From Methylotenera oryzisoli (GTDB lineage Bacteria > Pseudomonadota > Gammaproteobacteria > Burkholderiales > Methylophilaceae), in the NCBI RefSeq assembly GCF_004661485.1, contig NZ_PQVH01000008.1, forward strand, positions 496,001 to 560,000: a stretch of 64,000 nt of DNA. Reading direction: 5' to 3'. The position numbers and the translations under genes are program-made. The notes beneath the pieces are model-generated. The model saw only the letters and a program-made list of their open reading frames with translations, searched no databases and was not told the DNA's origin. Positions 1 through 9,651 of the stretch are shown here, one piece after another. The stretch's first letter is position 1; every line of letters begins with the position of its first letter.

Positions 1-2
1 AT

Positions 3-599
3 TCGGATGAAACCGAGGACGCACACTCCCCTGTTCAACATGGTTTTTTATGGAGCCATTTTGGATGGTTTCTATCATCAAAACACTTCACAGCGCATAC
101 AGAGAACATTAAGGAACTCTCTAAATTTGCAGAGCTCCGTTTTTTAGATCGTTTTGATGCCATCGTTCCAATACTGTTAGCCATCAGCATTTATATGCTA
201 GGGGATTGGCTCGGAGGCCACTACCCAGCACTTAATACCAACGGTCTGCAATTACTGGTTTGGGGGTTTGCCATTTCCACAGTAGTGCTTTACCACGCAA
301 CGTTTACCGTTAACTCACTCGCTCACGTATGGGGTCAACGTCGCTATGCCACTACAGATCAAAGCAGAAATAATTTTTGGATTGCTTTAGCTACACTGGG
401 CGAAGGCTGGCATAACAATCACCACCATTACCCAGGCTCTGCCAAACAAGGCTTTTACTGGTGGGAAGTCGATTTAACTTATTACGGGTTAAAGTTGCTG
501 GCAATGTGTGGCCTCATTTGGGATTTACGTACAGTGCCAATATCAATTAGAGAGTCCCGTAAAATCAAACCTGAATCCGGTAGCTTAAATCCAGGTTAG
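3..599 (+). CDS. Fatty acid (acyl-CoA type) desaturase, 3' part
   Basis: Only the last 198 codons are in the window; the reading frame is open to the left edge. The visible part has the SDETEDAHSP segment that follows the second histidine box of delta-9 type membrane desaturases, hydrophobic segments around residues 55-105, and the third histidine box HNNHHHYP near residue 140. These histidines bind the di-iron centre that inserts a double bond in an acyl chain at the cytoplasmic membrane. The next three genes also act on, or travel with, membrane lipids, so this probably heads a lipid-modification cluster. Family call is firm; substrate and regiochemistry are not shown by the sequence. Confidence 0.9.
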   Translation, partial: SDETEDAHSPVQHGFLWSHFGWFLSSKHFTAHTENIKELSKFAELRFLDRFDAIVPILLAISIYMLGDWLGGHYPALNTNGLQLLVWGFAISTVVLYHATFTVNSLAHVWGQRRYATTDQSRNNFWIALATLGEGWHNNHHHYPGSAKQGFYWWEVDLTYYGLKLLAMCGLIWDLRTVPISIRESRKIKPESGSLNPG

Positions 600-681
600 A
601 TAAACGCTAGAAGTCACATTGCCCATATAGTCACTGGGGGATAGACAACAGTAATCAGGATGACTTTTTGTTTTAATATAT

Positions 682-1950
682 TTGAAAGATTTAAGTTTGA
701 AAATTGCGATTATTGGAAGTGGGATTGCGGGTAATACGATAGCGCATCATCTGCATGCAACACACGACATCACCGTATTTGAGGCTGAAAGCCATATTGG
801 CGGCCACACCCACACACACCAGATACAACATGAGGGCAAAACATTTAATGTAGACACCGGTTTTATTGTATTTAATGACCGCACGTATCCAAACTTTATC
901 AACCTGTTGAACGAACTCAATGTGGCATGGCAACCTAGCAGCATGAGCTTTAGTGTGCGGTGTGAAAAAACAGGCCTAGAGTACAACGGTACCAGCCTAA
1001 ATAGCCTATTTGCACAAAGACTTAACCTATTTAAGCCTTCATTTCACCGCATGATTCGAGATATTTTGCGCTTTAACCAGGCTTCACTGGCACTACTTGA
1101 AGATGGCAATGAAATAAAGCTAGGTGATTACTTAACGCAAGGCAACTACAGCCAGCAATTTATAAACCACTATATCGTGCCAATGGGCGCCGCTATTTGG
1201 TCAACCGATGCCAAGCAGATGCTTGCATTTCCTGCCAGATTTTTTGTAAGATTTTTTCACCATCATGGCATGCTATCCGTGAATAACAGGCCAGAATGGC
1301 GCACGATTAAAGGCGGGTCGGCCAGCTATGTACAAGCACTCACAGCGCCTTTCCAACATAAAGTGAGATTAAATACACGGATTGCAAGCGTGCGTCGCCT
1401 TAAACAATCTGTACGCATCAAACCAGTAAATGGGGAAGAAGAAAAGTTCGATTTTGTATTTTTCGCATGCCACAGCGACCAAGTGCTTCATTTATTAAAA
1501 GATAAAACAGACGCTGAGACAGAAATTCTGGGGGCGATTCCATATCAAGAAAACACCATCTTTTTACACCATGACACCAAGCTCTTACCAAAGAAGAAGC
1601 TAGCTTGGGCTGCATGGAACTACCATGTCACTACACCACCCTCCAACAAAGTTGCCGTGACCTACAACATGAACATTTTACAAAACCTGGAATCTGCAGA
1701 GCCGCTATTAGTGACACTAAATCACACGCACGACATTAATCCTGACAAAGTGATTAAACGTCTTAGCTACATGCACCCACTATATACTTTAGCAGGCGCA
1801 ACAGCTCAGGCAAGACATCACGAAATTAGCGGCGTTAATCGCACGGCTTACGCTGGTGCTTATTGGCGTAACGGTTTTCATGAAGACGGTGTAGTCAGTG
1901 CATTGGAAGCACTTAAACATTTTGAGCAGTACCAAAATGCATCAAAATAA
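682..1950 (+). CDS. FAD-dependent amine-oxidase-like flavoprotein (COG2907)
   Basis: 422-residue flavoprotein. An N-terminal dinucleotide-binding motif [10 protein letters not shown] is followed by an acidic end of the second strand ([15 protein letters not shown]), the normal FAD site of amine oxidase/phytoene desaturase-like enzymes. It has no signal peptide. Homologues are routinely encoded beside DUF1365 and cyclopropane-fatty-acid-synthase-like genes, as here, and are thought to act on lipid chains; the actual reaction is inferred, not seen. The start is uncertain: in-frame TTG codons lie at 682 and 697, no ATG is suitably placed, and an AGGA sits at 657-660. The gene overlaps the next by 14 bp, indicating co-translation. 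Confidence 0.85.
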   Translation: MKDLSLKIAIIGSGIAGNTIAHHLHATHDITVFEAESHIGGHTHTHQIQHEGKTFNVDTGFIVFNDRTYPNFINLLNELNVAWQPSSMSFSVRCEKTGLEYNGTSLNSLFAQRLNLFKPSFHRMIRDILRFNQASLALLEDGNEIKLGDYLTQGNYSQQFINHYIVPMGAAIWSTDAKQMLAFPARFFVRFFHHHGMLSVNNRPEWRTIKGGSASYVQALTAPFQHKVRLNTRIASVRRLKQSVRIKPVNGEEEKFDFVFFACHSDQVLHLLKDKTDAETEILGAIPYQENTIFLHHDTKLLPKKKLAWAAWNYHVTTPPSNKVAVTYNMNILQNLESAEPLLVTLNHTHDINPDKVIKRLSYMHPLYTLAGATAQARHHEISGVNRTAYAGAYWRNGFHEDGVVSALEALKHFEQYQNASK

Positions 1951-2731
1951 ATTATCCAACAGCGCGATTTATCGGGGTTGGGTCTCACACCAACGCATAG
2001 AGCCCAAGCCGCATCAGTTTCGCTATCAAGTATTTATGATGTTTCTCAATCTTGATGAGTTGCCGACCCTGTTTCACTCCAACCTGTTATGGTCTTATGC
2101 GTCTAGCAATATTGCATGGTTTAGACGTGCAGACTACTTTGGCGATTGCAAAAAACCGCTAAAAGATGAAGTTAGCCAATTGATTGAGCGGTCAACAGGT
2201 CAAAAGCCTCGTGGTCCTATCTGCATGCTTACCAATATGCGTTATTTTGGTTATTGCTTTAACCCTGTAACGTTCTATTATTGCTTTGAAGAGGATGGGA
2301 ACACGTTACAAGCAATGGTTAGCCATATTACCAACACACCTTGGAGCGAAACCTTTGCTTATGTGCATGATTTCTCCAAAAATCCCTCAGTCAAACTTAA
2401 TGATAACGCCACTAGTGCTGTCTTTAGGTTTAGTAAACAATTTCATGTATCACCCTTTATGCCAATGAGTATTGACTATGAATGGGCATTTAAATTAGGG
2501 GAGCAGAGTCTGCATACCCACATGAAAAACATGCAAGATAGCCGGGAAGTATTTAACGCAACGCTTTCACTTAAGCGTAGTGAAATTAACAACGCCTCTC
2601 TCTATGCAGCATTACTAAAATACCCGTTCATGACGTTTAAAGTCCTGCTGGCTATTTACTGGAATGCTTTAAAACTATGGCTCAAAAAAGTACCGTTTTA
2701 CTCACACCCTACCCCTACAACCAAACCCTGA
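1937..2731 (+). CDS. DUF1365 family protein
   Basis: 264 residues from the ATG at 1937, which I prefer to an upstream in-frame start at 1898 because [20 protein letters not shown] matches the usual N-terminus of the family and leaves a 14-bp overlap with the flavoprotein gene. Conserved features are [23 protein letters not shown] near the N-terminus and the [12 protein letters not shown] block in the middle. The biochemical role of DUF1365 is not established. Its constant partners are the flavoprotein and the CFA-synthase-like enzyme, so a role in fatty-acyl modification is the reasonable inference. No membrane segment or signal peptide is evident. Confidence 0.87.
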   Translation: MHQNKLSNSAIYRGWVSHQRIEPKPHQFRYQVFMMFLNLDELPTLFHSNLLWSYASSNIAWFRRADYFGDCKKPLKDEVSQLIERSTGQKPRGPICMLTNMRYFGYCFNPVTFYYCFEEDGNTLQAMVSHITNTPWSETFAYVHDFSKNPSVKLNDNATSAVFRFSKQFHVSPFMPMSIDYEWAFKLGEQSLHTHMKNMQDSREVFNATLSLKRSEINNASLYAALLKYPFMTFKVLLAIYWNALKLWLKKVPFYSHPTPTTKP

Positions 2732-2744
2732 TCGACATACCGCC

Positions 2745-4037
2745 ATGATGATGACACCTACTGCAGCACAAGAACAGCTAACTCGGAATCTGCGCAAAAA
2801 GAATCGTGCAAAATGGGTTGAAGATTTAGCAAAACATAAAATTCTTGAACGACTAAACCATCTGCATACTGGTCAGTTAACGCTGATTGACGGCGATGAC
2901 AAACACATCTTTGGTCAACCATCGTCTGAACTGAATGCGGTTATCCATATTCATGACAGCCGCTTTTATGGGGAAATTGCATTTGGCGGTAGTATCGGTG
3001 CGGGAGAGGCCTATATGCTAGGTTATTGGACTACAGACCACCTCACTGCGTTAATCAGGATGATGTGTATCAACCAGTCTGTCATGGACGCACTAGAAGG
3101 TGGCTATCAGTGGCTTACCAAGCCTATTCTGAAAGTGCTACATTGGCTAAATAGCAACACTACTGAGGGAAGCCGTAAAAATATTGCGGCTCATTACGAT
3201 TTGGGCAACGAGATGTTTCAACTCTTTTTAGACCCCACCATGATGTACTCCAGCGCGATGTTTAATAGTGATACCAAAACACTGCAAGAGGCTTCTGAGT
3301 TAAAGCTAAAAGTCATCTGCGATAAACTCGATTTAAAGCCTACAGACCAGGTAGTAGAAATTGGTACCGGCTGGGGTGGTTTTGCGATTTACGCGGCTAG
3401 GCATTATGGTTGCCATGTAACGACCACCACCATATCCAAGCAACAATATACATTGGCAAAACAGTTAGTAGAAACTGCAGGTCTCAGCGATAAAATCACA
3501 TTATTACTTGAGGATTACCGTCATTTAGATGGTCAATTTGATAAATTGGTCTCGATTGAAATGATAGAAGCCGTTGGACACCAGTTTTATGATACTTATT
3601 TTGCAAAACTAAGTGCATTACTCAAGCCTGATGGGCTTGCATTGATTCAGGCCATCACAATTACAGACCAGCGTTATGAGTCGGCTAAATCTTCTGTAGA
3701 CTTTATTCAACGCTATATATTTCCTGGCTCATGCATTCCCTCCAATACAGCAATGCTCAATAGCATTACAAAGATGAGCGATATGCGCTTGGTTGACCTA
3801 GAAGATATTGGTATTCACTACGCAACTACCCTGAGGATATGGCGTGAAAACTTTTTTCATCACCTCCAACAAGTACGTGCCCTAGGCTACTCAGATGAGT
3901 TTATTAAAATGTGGGAGTTCTACCTATGCTACTGTGAAGGTGGCTTTATAGAACGTGCGCTAGGTGATGTTCACTTACTGTTAGCAAAACCAAGCAACAG
4001 AAGAGGCGCCATCAGAGCTGGTAACGTGCCTAAATAA
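2745..4037 (+). CDS. cfa: Cyclopropane-fatty-acyl-phospholipid synthase-like methyltransferase
   Basis: 430 residues, cytoplasmic or peripheral to the membrane. The N-terminal part resembles the CFA-synthase lipid-binding region; the AHYDLGNEMFQLFLDPTMMYS segment and the SAM-binding motif VVEIGTGWGG (around residue 204) mark the methyltransferase core. Enzymes of this family transfer a methylene or methyl group from S-adenosylmethionine to the double bond of phospholipid acyl chains. It lies 13 bp after the DUF1365 gene, in the same operon. Some relatives in such clusters make methylated acyl chains rather than cyclopropanes, so the product is uncertain although the family is clear. Confidence 0.88.
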   Translation: MMMTPTAAQEQLTRNLRKKNRAKWVEDLAKHKILERLNHLHTGQLTLIDGDDKHIFGQPSSELNAVIHIHDSRFYGEIAFGGSIGAGEAYMLGYWTTDHLTALIRMMCINQSVMDALEGGYQWLTKPILKVLHWLNSNTTEGSRKNIAAHYDLGNEMFQLFLDPTMMYSSAMFNSDTKTLQEASELKLKVICDKLDLKPTDQVVEIGTGWGGFAIYAARHYGCHVTTTTISKQQYTLAKQLVETAGLSDKITLLLEDYRHLDGQFDKLVSIEMIEAVGHQFYDTYFAKLSALLKPDGLALIQAITITDQRYESAKSSVDFIQRYIFPGSCIPSNTAMLNSITKMSDMRLVDLEDIGIHYATTLRIWRENFFHHLQQVRALGYSDEFIKMWEFYLCYCEGGFIERALGDVHLLLAKPSNRRGAIRAGNVPK

Positions 4038-4150
4038 TGAATTAAAGAAGATTTAAGTTGCTGGTCAGCTAACAAATGATTTTATCGTTTAAAATCGACT
4101 CGGCTTAGCCTATCGCTTTGCCAGCCACGATCTTATTTGATACTGAAACC

Positions 4151-4897
4151 ATGTTAAAGCGCGACGACACAACATTGCTAGATGAAACAAACGCCAACCC
4201 AAGAAAATTAGCATGGCGAGATGGCTTACCTTACAGCACAGAGTTTCAAGATGTTTATTTTTCTAGTGACAATGGTTTACTAGAAACCGAATATGTATTT
4301 TTGCAAGGCAATGATCTACCAGTACGTTGGCAACACCCTGATTTAACACAATTCACCATTATTGAAACTGGGTTTGGCACAGGGCTAAACTTCTTATGTG
4401 CAGCTAAACTTTGGCTGGCGCACGCGCCAGAACATGCGATATTGCATTTTATCAGTGTAGAAAAATACCCACTGATGTTAAATGACATCTCCGTTGCGTT
4501 AGCATTATGGCCCCAACTCACTGCATTAAGCACCCCGCTATTGCATCAATACAATGCCTTAATGGATCAGGAAACGATTAGCCTTTATGACAATAGGGTT
4601 CAATTATCTGTCCATATTGGGGATGCTACAGAGCGATTAGCACGCATCACCAACATGGCAGATGCATGCTTCTTAGATGGGTTCTCTCCCGCCAAAAATC
4701 CAGAAATGTGGCATGCCGGATTATTTTGCGAGATGGCAAAACATGCCCAAGCATCCACCACCTTTGCCACCTTTACTAGCGCAGGCGATGTGAGACGAGG
4801 TTTAATCGCAGCAGGCTTTAAAGTCAGCAAGCGCCCCGGTTTTGGTAAAAAGCGTGAAATGCTGTGTGGTGAGTTTATAGGCATGCACAATGGTTAG
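4151..4897 (+). CDS. mnmD: tRNA 5-methylaminomethyl-2-thiouridine methyltransferase domain (MnmC1/MnmD)
   Basis: 248 residues from ATG 4151 (an in-frame TTG at 4118 is an alternative). Equivalent to the N-terminal half of E. coli MnmC: WRDGLPYSTEFQDVYFSSD, the SAM site ETGFGTGLNFL and the catalytic-region motif LDGFSPAKNPEMW are all present, ending in FGKKREMLCGEF just where the linker to the oxidase half begins in the fused enzyme. It methylates nm5s2U34 of tRNA to mnm5s2U. The stop overlaps the next gene, encoding the oxidase half, by 8 bp in a different frame, so the two halves are separate polypeptides produced together. Confidence 0.88.
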   Translation: MLKRDDTTLLDETNANPRKLAWRDGLPYSTEFQDVYFSSDNGLLETEYVFLQGNDLPVRWQHPDLTQFTIIETGFGTGLNFLCAAKLWLAHAPEHAILHFISVEKYPLMLNDISVALALWPQLTALSTPLLHQYNALMDQETISLYDNRVQLSVHIGDATERLARITNMADACFLDGFSPAKNPEMWHAGLFCEMAKHAQASTTFATFTSAGDVRRGLIAAGFKVSKRPGFGKKREMLCGEFIGMHNG

Positions 4898-6128
4898 CAC
4901 CGCAATCGTAATCGGGGCAGGCATTGCCGGCTGCAGTAGCGCTTATGCATTAGCAAAACGTGGTGTTAAAGTCACACTGATAGAGCGTAATGCAACAGTT
5001 GCCAGTGAGGCATCGGGCAATCCGCTTGCAATGCTATACCCACGTTTGAGCGGCGATGATTTAAGCAGCCAATTTGCGCTTGATAGCTATCTCTATAGCT
5101 TGGCATTTTATCAATCGCTCAACCTGCCTGACGCTGATTTTGCTATGTGCGGAATGCTGCAACTTGGCTTTAATGTCAGGGAGCTCGCCCGCATTCAGAA
5201 GGTTGCGGCGCAAAACCATCCTGCCAGCATACTCAGGTATGTACCACAACATGAAGCAAGCAGTATTGCCGGCATACCGATTGAGCATGATGCCTTGTAC
5301 TTTCCAACAGCAGGCTGGGTGCATCCACAACGCCTATGTCAGCATTTAACACGCCACCCCAATATTACCGTGCTGAATACACAGCAAGTGAGTAGATTTA
5401 GCAAAGAAGCACATGGTTTTGAGGTTTACAATCATAAGCAATTACTTGCAACTGCACAGGTGCTGATTATTGCCAATGCTAACGATGCGCAGCAGTTACT
5501 GCCTAACCTACCACTACACACCAAGGCAGTGCGTGGTCAGGTCAGCGTGCTTAACTCTACCACCATCAGCCGTGGCATTAGCACCATACTTTGTAGCGAT
5601 GGCTATATAAGTCCGTCTGCTGGTTCAGAACAAACACATTGTTTAGGTGCTTCTTTTGCTAATATCGATACACCATCGAGTGTCTCGCTGGATTTAACGC
5701 CTACACAGCAAGACCATGTTGCCAACCTCAATAAACTCAGCAACATCTCCGCACCGTTATATCAAGACTTGCAATCCAATATCATAGGCGGGCGCGTGTC
5801 TTACCGCTGCACCACCAGTGATTACTGGCCTTTGGTGGGGGAGCTTATTGATAGCGCTTCATTAAAAGAAAAGCCTGTAAGACCAAGTGCGCCATCCACT
5901 GCATTGCCGTGGGTATCCGGCTTATATATCAATGTTGCCCATGGCAGTAAGGGCTTTACCAGTGCACCGCTATGTGCGGAGGTTCTAGCAAGCATGATTC
6001 ATCATGAGCATTTACCTTTACGCCCTGAACTAACTTGCCTACTCAACCCTAATCGCTTCTTATTACGTGAAATGGGTTTAAAGCAATTAGCAAAAACGAT
6101 AGCCTCTGCGCATAAAATTTCGGGTTAA
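4890..6128 (+). CDS. mnmC: FAD-dependent cmnm5s2U34 oxidoreductase domain (MnmC2)
   Basis: 412 residues. Begins at once with the FAD-binding motif IVIGAGIAGCSSAYALAKRG and carries the signature EASGNPLAMLYPRLS of the C-terminal half of MnmC; the C-terminal WVSGLYINVAHGSKGFTSAPL is the second FAD-contact region of the DAO family. It removes the carboxymethyl group of cmnm5s2U34 to give nm5s2U34, the substrate of the methyltransferase made from the overlapping upstream gene. In enterobacteria both activities are one protein. Here the genes overlap by 8 bp and the interdomain linker is absent. All expected motifs are intact, so both halves should be active. Confidence 0.87.
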   Translation: MVSTAIVIGAGIAGCSSAYALAKRGVKVTLIERNATVASEASGNPLAMLYPRLSGDDLSSQFALDSYLYSLAFYQSLNLPDADFAMCGMLQLGFNVRELARIQKVAAQNHPASILRYVPQHEASSIAGIPIEHDALYFPTAGWVHPQRLCQHLTRHPNITVLNTQQVSRFSKEAHGFEVYNHKQLLATAQVLIIANANDAQQLLPNLPLHTKAVRGQVSVLNSTTISRGISTILCSDGYISPSAGSEQTHCLGASFANIDTPSSVSLDLTPTQQDHVANLNKLSNISAPLYQDLQSNIIGGRVSYRCTTSDYWPLVGELIDSASLKEKPVRPSAPSTALPWVSGLYINVAHGSKGFTSAPLCAEVLASMIHHEHLPLRPELTCLLNPNRFLLREMGLKQLAKTIASAHKISG

Positions 6129-6137
6129 AATGAGCTC

Positions 6138-8246
6138 ATGGCGCAATCTCAGTATCTAACAGCAGTTCAATATCATCGTGCAGGTCAGTTCGCAGAGGCA
6201 GAAGCACTCTACCAGCAGGTGCTCGCTACGCAACCCAAGCTAGCGGACGCACACCACATGCTTGGCCTTGTGTATTATCAAACCAATCGCAATACGCTTG
6301 CAGTGACGCAACTTGAGCAAGCTTTAGCCATCAACCCCAAAGAGGTAGACTACTTAAACCATTACGGATTAGCATTGCGTGCTTCTGGCAATATGGATGC
6401 CAGTATCAAGAGTTTCCAGCAGGCGATTTTGCTACAGCCTAAAGATTTAGACGTACAACTGAACCTTGGCAACACACTGCTGGCAGCGAACCGGTTTGAA
6501 GAGGCAGCAGGCTACTACCGCCGTGTACTAAGAGTAAGGCCAAAAGCTGACGATGTACGTGAAGCACTTTGTCACTGCTTATCGATACTAGGCAATCAAG
6601 CACATCTGCTTGGTAATTTCACTCAGGCGGAAGCTTGCTTTCAGGAGGCATTGCTATTTAGCCCGCAAGATGCAGCATTGCTGTACAACTTAGGCAATGC
6701 CCAACGCGAACTAGGCAAACCAAATGAAGCCGTCAAGCAATACCAAAAAGCCATTCAGTTAGCACCTAGCGATGCCGATACGCATAACAACTTAGGTAAC
6801 GTACAGCGCGAGTTAGGCCAGTTAGATTTAGCCGTAGCAAGTTATCAGACAGCGCTCACACTCAACCCCGAGCTACACCATGCAAAAGTGCATCTGGTTC
6901 ACCAAAAGCAACATATGTGTGACTGGCAGGGGCTTGGCGAGGATATTCAACAGATACGCCAATGGGTCATGCATGAGCCAAGTGCGCAAATATCGCCTTT
7001 TGCTTTCTTGGCAATGCCTACCACTACCGCAGCAGAGCAAAAAGTCTGCGCCACTAATTGGGCCAACAATCGCTACAGACAGCTCATTCAGCATGGTAAA
7101 CAACTACACTTTGCACAACCGGCCACCCCTAACAAAAAAATAAAGGTCGCGTATCTATCTGCAGACTTCAGATTACATCCACTGGCTTTTCTGATTAGTG
7201 AATTGATTGAACTGCATGATAAAAACCAATTTGAAATTCACGCTTTTTCTTATGGCACCAATGACAAAACCAACGCAAGAATACGGCTGGAAAAAGCATT
7301 TCATCTGTTCCATGATATTCGCTCACTATCTGAAATAGATGCCGCAAAGAAAATACACAGTCATGGTATTGATATTTTGGTGGACTTAACTGGTTTTACG
7401 CAAACTAGCCGCAGCGGTATAGCAGCGCTACGGCCGGCCAAAATCAACGTTAACTGGCTTGGGTTTCCAGGCACGATGGGTGACCTTCATCACAACAATG
7501 AGCCAAGCACGCCACTATTTGACTACCTGTTAACTGATAGTTTTATTACTCCACCTACATCCGCTCAGCATTATGCAGAGAAGCTGGCATTACTGCCGCA
7601 CAGCTACCAACCGAATGACCGTAAGCGCCCTGTAGGCAAAACACCAACACGCGAAGCATGTAAGCTACCCGAAGATGCCTTTGTGTTCTGCAGCTTTAAT
7701 CAGTCATTCAAAATCACGCCCGATGTTTTTAGTGTGTGGATGCGTCTGCTCGCAGCAGAACCAAAAAGCGTGCTGTGGTTGCTAGACTGCAACCCCTGGG
7801 CCAAACAAAACTTATTACGTGAAGCTAAAGTCAGAGGCGTAGAGGCAGAGCGCATTATTTTTGCTCCTAGAGTCACCATCGCAGATCACCTTGCAAGACA
7901 CGTGCATGCTGATCTATTCTTGGATACTCAACCCTACAATGCACATACCACATGCAGTGATGCCTTATGGATGGGTGTGCCAGTATTAACATGTGTAGGC
8001 GATACATTTGCATCGCGTGTTGCAGGCAGTTTATTGCAAGCAGCAGGTTTAGCACAACTCATCAGCTACTCGCTGGACGAATATGAAAGCATAGCCATGA
8101 GCCTCATACAGAATAAAAACAATCTCACGAGTATCAAAGAAAAGCTACGCGCAGAGAATATGACATCGCCTTTATTTGACACGGCTAAGTTTGCACAATC
8201 GCTAGAAGAAAGCTATCGTGCCATGATGACGCACCATAGTATATAA
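6138..8246 (+). CDS. TPR protein with SPINDLY/O-GlcNAc transferase catalytic domain (GT41)
   Basis: 702 residues, no signal peptide. Residues 1-245 hold about six tetratricopeptide repeats with the usual NLG..LxxxGxxxxA spacing. Residues 334-690 are a GT41 domain: YLSADFRLHPL (the conserved His, H347), VDLTGFTQTSR, LRPAKINVNWLGFPGTMG, CSFNQSFKITP with the conserved Lys, and LDTQPYNAHTT followed by SDALWMGVP. These are the UDP-sugar and catalytic elements of eukaryotic OGT. It probably glycosylates Ser/Thr of cytoplasmic proteins; the acceptor is unknown. It starts 9 bp after mnmC, and pilU follows after 131 bp, so pilus or motility proteins are possible but unproven targets. Confidence 0.88.
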   Translation: MAQSQYLTAVQYHRAGQFAEAEALYQQVLATQPKLADAHHMLGLVYYQTNRNTLAVTQLEQALAINPKEVDYLNHYGLALRASGNMDASIKSFQQAILLQPKDLDVQLNLGNTLLAANRFEEAAGYYRRVLRVRPKADDVREALCHCLSILGNQAHLLGNFTQAEACFQEALLFSPQDAALLYNLGNAQRELGKPNEAVKQYQKAIQLAPSDADTHNNLGNVQRELGQLDLAVASYQTALTLNPELHHAKVHLVHQKQHMCDWQGLGEDIQQIRQWVMHEPSAQISPFAFLAMPTTTAAEQKVCATNWANNRYRQLIQHGKQLHFAQPATPNKKIKVAYLSADFRLHPLAFLISELIELHDKNQFEIHAFSYGTNDKTNARIRLEKAFHLFHDIRSLSEIDAAKKIHSHGIDILVDLTGFTQTSRSGIAALRPAKINVNWLGFPGTMGDLHHNNEPSTPLFDYLLTDSFITPPTSAQHYAEKLALLPHSYQPNDRKRPVGKTPTREACKLPEDAFVFCSFNQSFKITPDVFSVWMRLLAAEPKSVLWLLDCNPWAKQNLLREAKVRGVEAERIIFAPRVTIADHLARHVHADLFLDTQPYNAHTTCSDALWMGVPVLTCVGDTFASRVAGSLLQAAGLAQLISYSLDEYESIAMSLIQNKNNLTSIKEKLRAENMTSPLFDTAKFAQSLEESYRAMMTHHSI

Positions 8247-8377
8247 CGGTAATTGGCAAGCATCATAAAGCAGCACAACAAGCTAATGAGTTCGATTAAA
8301 ATTATGCTAAAGTCATTCATGTGCAACTGCGCTAAATGATAAAAACAATACATTAAAAAAACGTTCAGGATACAACC

Positions 8378-9481
8378 ATGGCAGCAATCGACATCACCCC
8401 CGTATTGAAATTTATGCTGGACAAAGGTGGTTCAGATTTATTTTTTAGCTCAGGTGCCAGTATTCATATAGAGGTTGAAGGGGAAACTACCCCTATCAAC
8501 GCTCAAGTCATGCAGCCTGGTATGATTAAAGAAATTGCTTACTCACTCATGAGCGCAGATCAAATCAAAGAGTTTGAATCAACGTTAGAATGCAACTTTG
8601 CCCTAGGCAAAAAAGATATTGGTCGCTTCCGCGTTAATGTGTTCAGACAGCGCGGTGAAGTTGGGATGGTGATTCGGCATATCAAAACTGATATCCCATC
8701 ATTAGAGAGCTTAGGCCTACCACCGGTACTCAAGGATTTAATCTCGCGCAAACGCGGGCTGATTTTAGTGGTAGGTGCCACTGGCTCAGGTAAATCAACC
8801 ACACTGGCATCCATGATTGATTACCGCAACGAAACTAGTAATGGCCATATTCTGACGCTAGAAGATCCTATCGAGTTTATTCACCCGCATAAAAAATCAG
8901 TCGTGGACCAACGTGAAATCGGTATCGATACACTGTCATTCGAGAACGGTCTTAAAAATGCAATGCGTCAGGCACCTGATGTGATTCTGATTGGTGAAGT
9001 ACGCGACATGGACGGTATGAAAAACGCGCTAGCTTATGCAGAAACCGGACATTTATGTTTAGCGACATTACACGCCAACAATGCTAACCAAGCGCTAGAA
9101 CGTATTATCTCCTTCTTCCCAGAAGATGGCAGGAATGGTTTGTTACTGGGCATTTCCATGAATCTGGTCAGCATCATATCGCAGCGTTTAATCCCAGGTA
9201 AGCAAAGTAAGCGTGTTGCCGCTACGGAGGTGATGATTAACACACCTTACATGAGCGAGCTAATCCAAAAACAAAAAATGGGGGAAATTAAAGAGATCAT
9301 GTCCGAGAATACCGATATTGGCATGCATACCTTTGACCAATCTCTATTCAAACTATACTCAAACGACAAAATAGACGAAGAAAACGCCTTGTCTTATGCT
9401 GACTCGCGTAATGACTTATCGTTAAAAATACGTTTTGCCGCAGAGGGTACTCGCAATGGCGGTGGTGGACTAGGTATTTAA
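8378..9481 (+). CDS. pilU: Type IV pilus twitching ATPase PilU
   Basis: 367 residues, a cytoplasmic hexameric AAA-like ATPase that assists PilT in pilus retraction. Walker A VVGATGSGKSTTL lies at about 131-143, followed by the Asp box TLEDPIEFIH, the Walker B region APDVILIGEVRD and the His box ETGHLCLATLHANNA. Length and the DQREIGIDT segment fit PilU better than PilT (about 345 residues). The start ATG is preceded by AGGA. Usually pilT is directly upstream; here the upstream gene is the O-GlcNAc transferase, so pilT must be elsewhere. No other pilus gene is in the window. Confidence 0.9.
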   Translation: MAAIDITPVLKFMLDKGGSDLFFSSGASIHIEVEGETTPINAQVMQPGMIKEIAYSLMSADQIKEFESTLECNFALGKKDIGRFRVNVFRQRGEVGMVIRHIKTDIPSLESLGLPPVLKDLISRKRGLILVVGATGSGKSTTLASMIDYRNETSNGHILTLEDPIEFIHPHKKSVVDQREIGIDTLSFENGLKNAMRQAPDVILIGEVRDMDGMKNALAYAETGHLCLATLHANNANQALERIISFFPEDGRNGLLLGISMNLVSIISQRLIPGKQSKRVAATEVMINTPYMSELIQKQKMGEIKEIMSENTDIGMHTFDQSLFKLYSNDKIDEENALSYADSRNDLSLKIRFAAEGTRNGGGGLGI

Positions 9482-9490
9482 GATATGGGA

Positions 9491-9632
9491 ATCTCTAATA
9501 TAGAGACATCTTTTATCGTTCGTTAAACAGACTTCAAGCCACAGAACACAGTGGTTTCTGGTTAGCCTAGCACCATCATAGGTGCTTAAGTATGACGTAA
9601 CCCCTGCCCTACATCGGATAGGGATTACGCCG
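9491..9632. repeat. Hairpin-rich gap between pilU and the convergent sensor-CheW gene
   Basis: Several inverted repeats lie close together: TCTCTA/TAGAGA (9492-9497 and 9501-9506), AGCACC/GGTGCT (9569-9574 and 9581-9586), and a composite CGTAA..CCCTA/TAGGG..TTACG ending near 9632. Only the first is followed by a short T-rich stretch. They probably stop transcription from both sides, but none is a textbook terminator. Confidence 0.4.
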
Positions 9633-9651
9633 TGTAATAAACTCGCTGATT

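Noticed and set aside
4885-4900. mnmC read as a frameshifted fused gene
   Set aside because: The two halves have correctly placed N- and C-termini, the second has its own ATG, and no homopolymer slip is evident.
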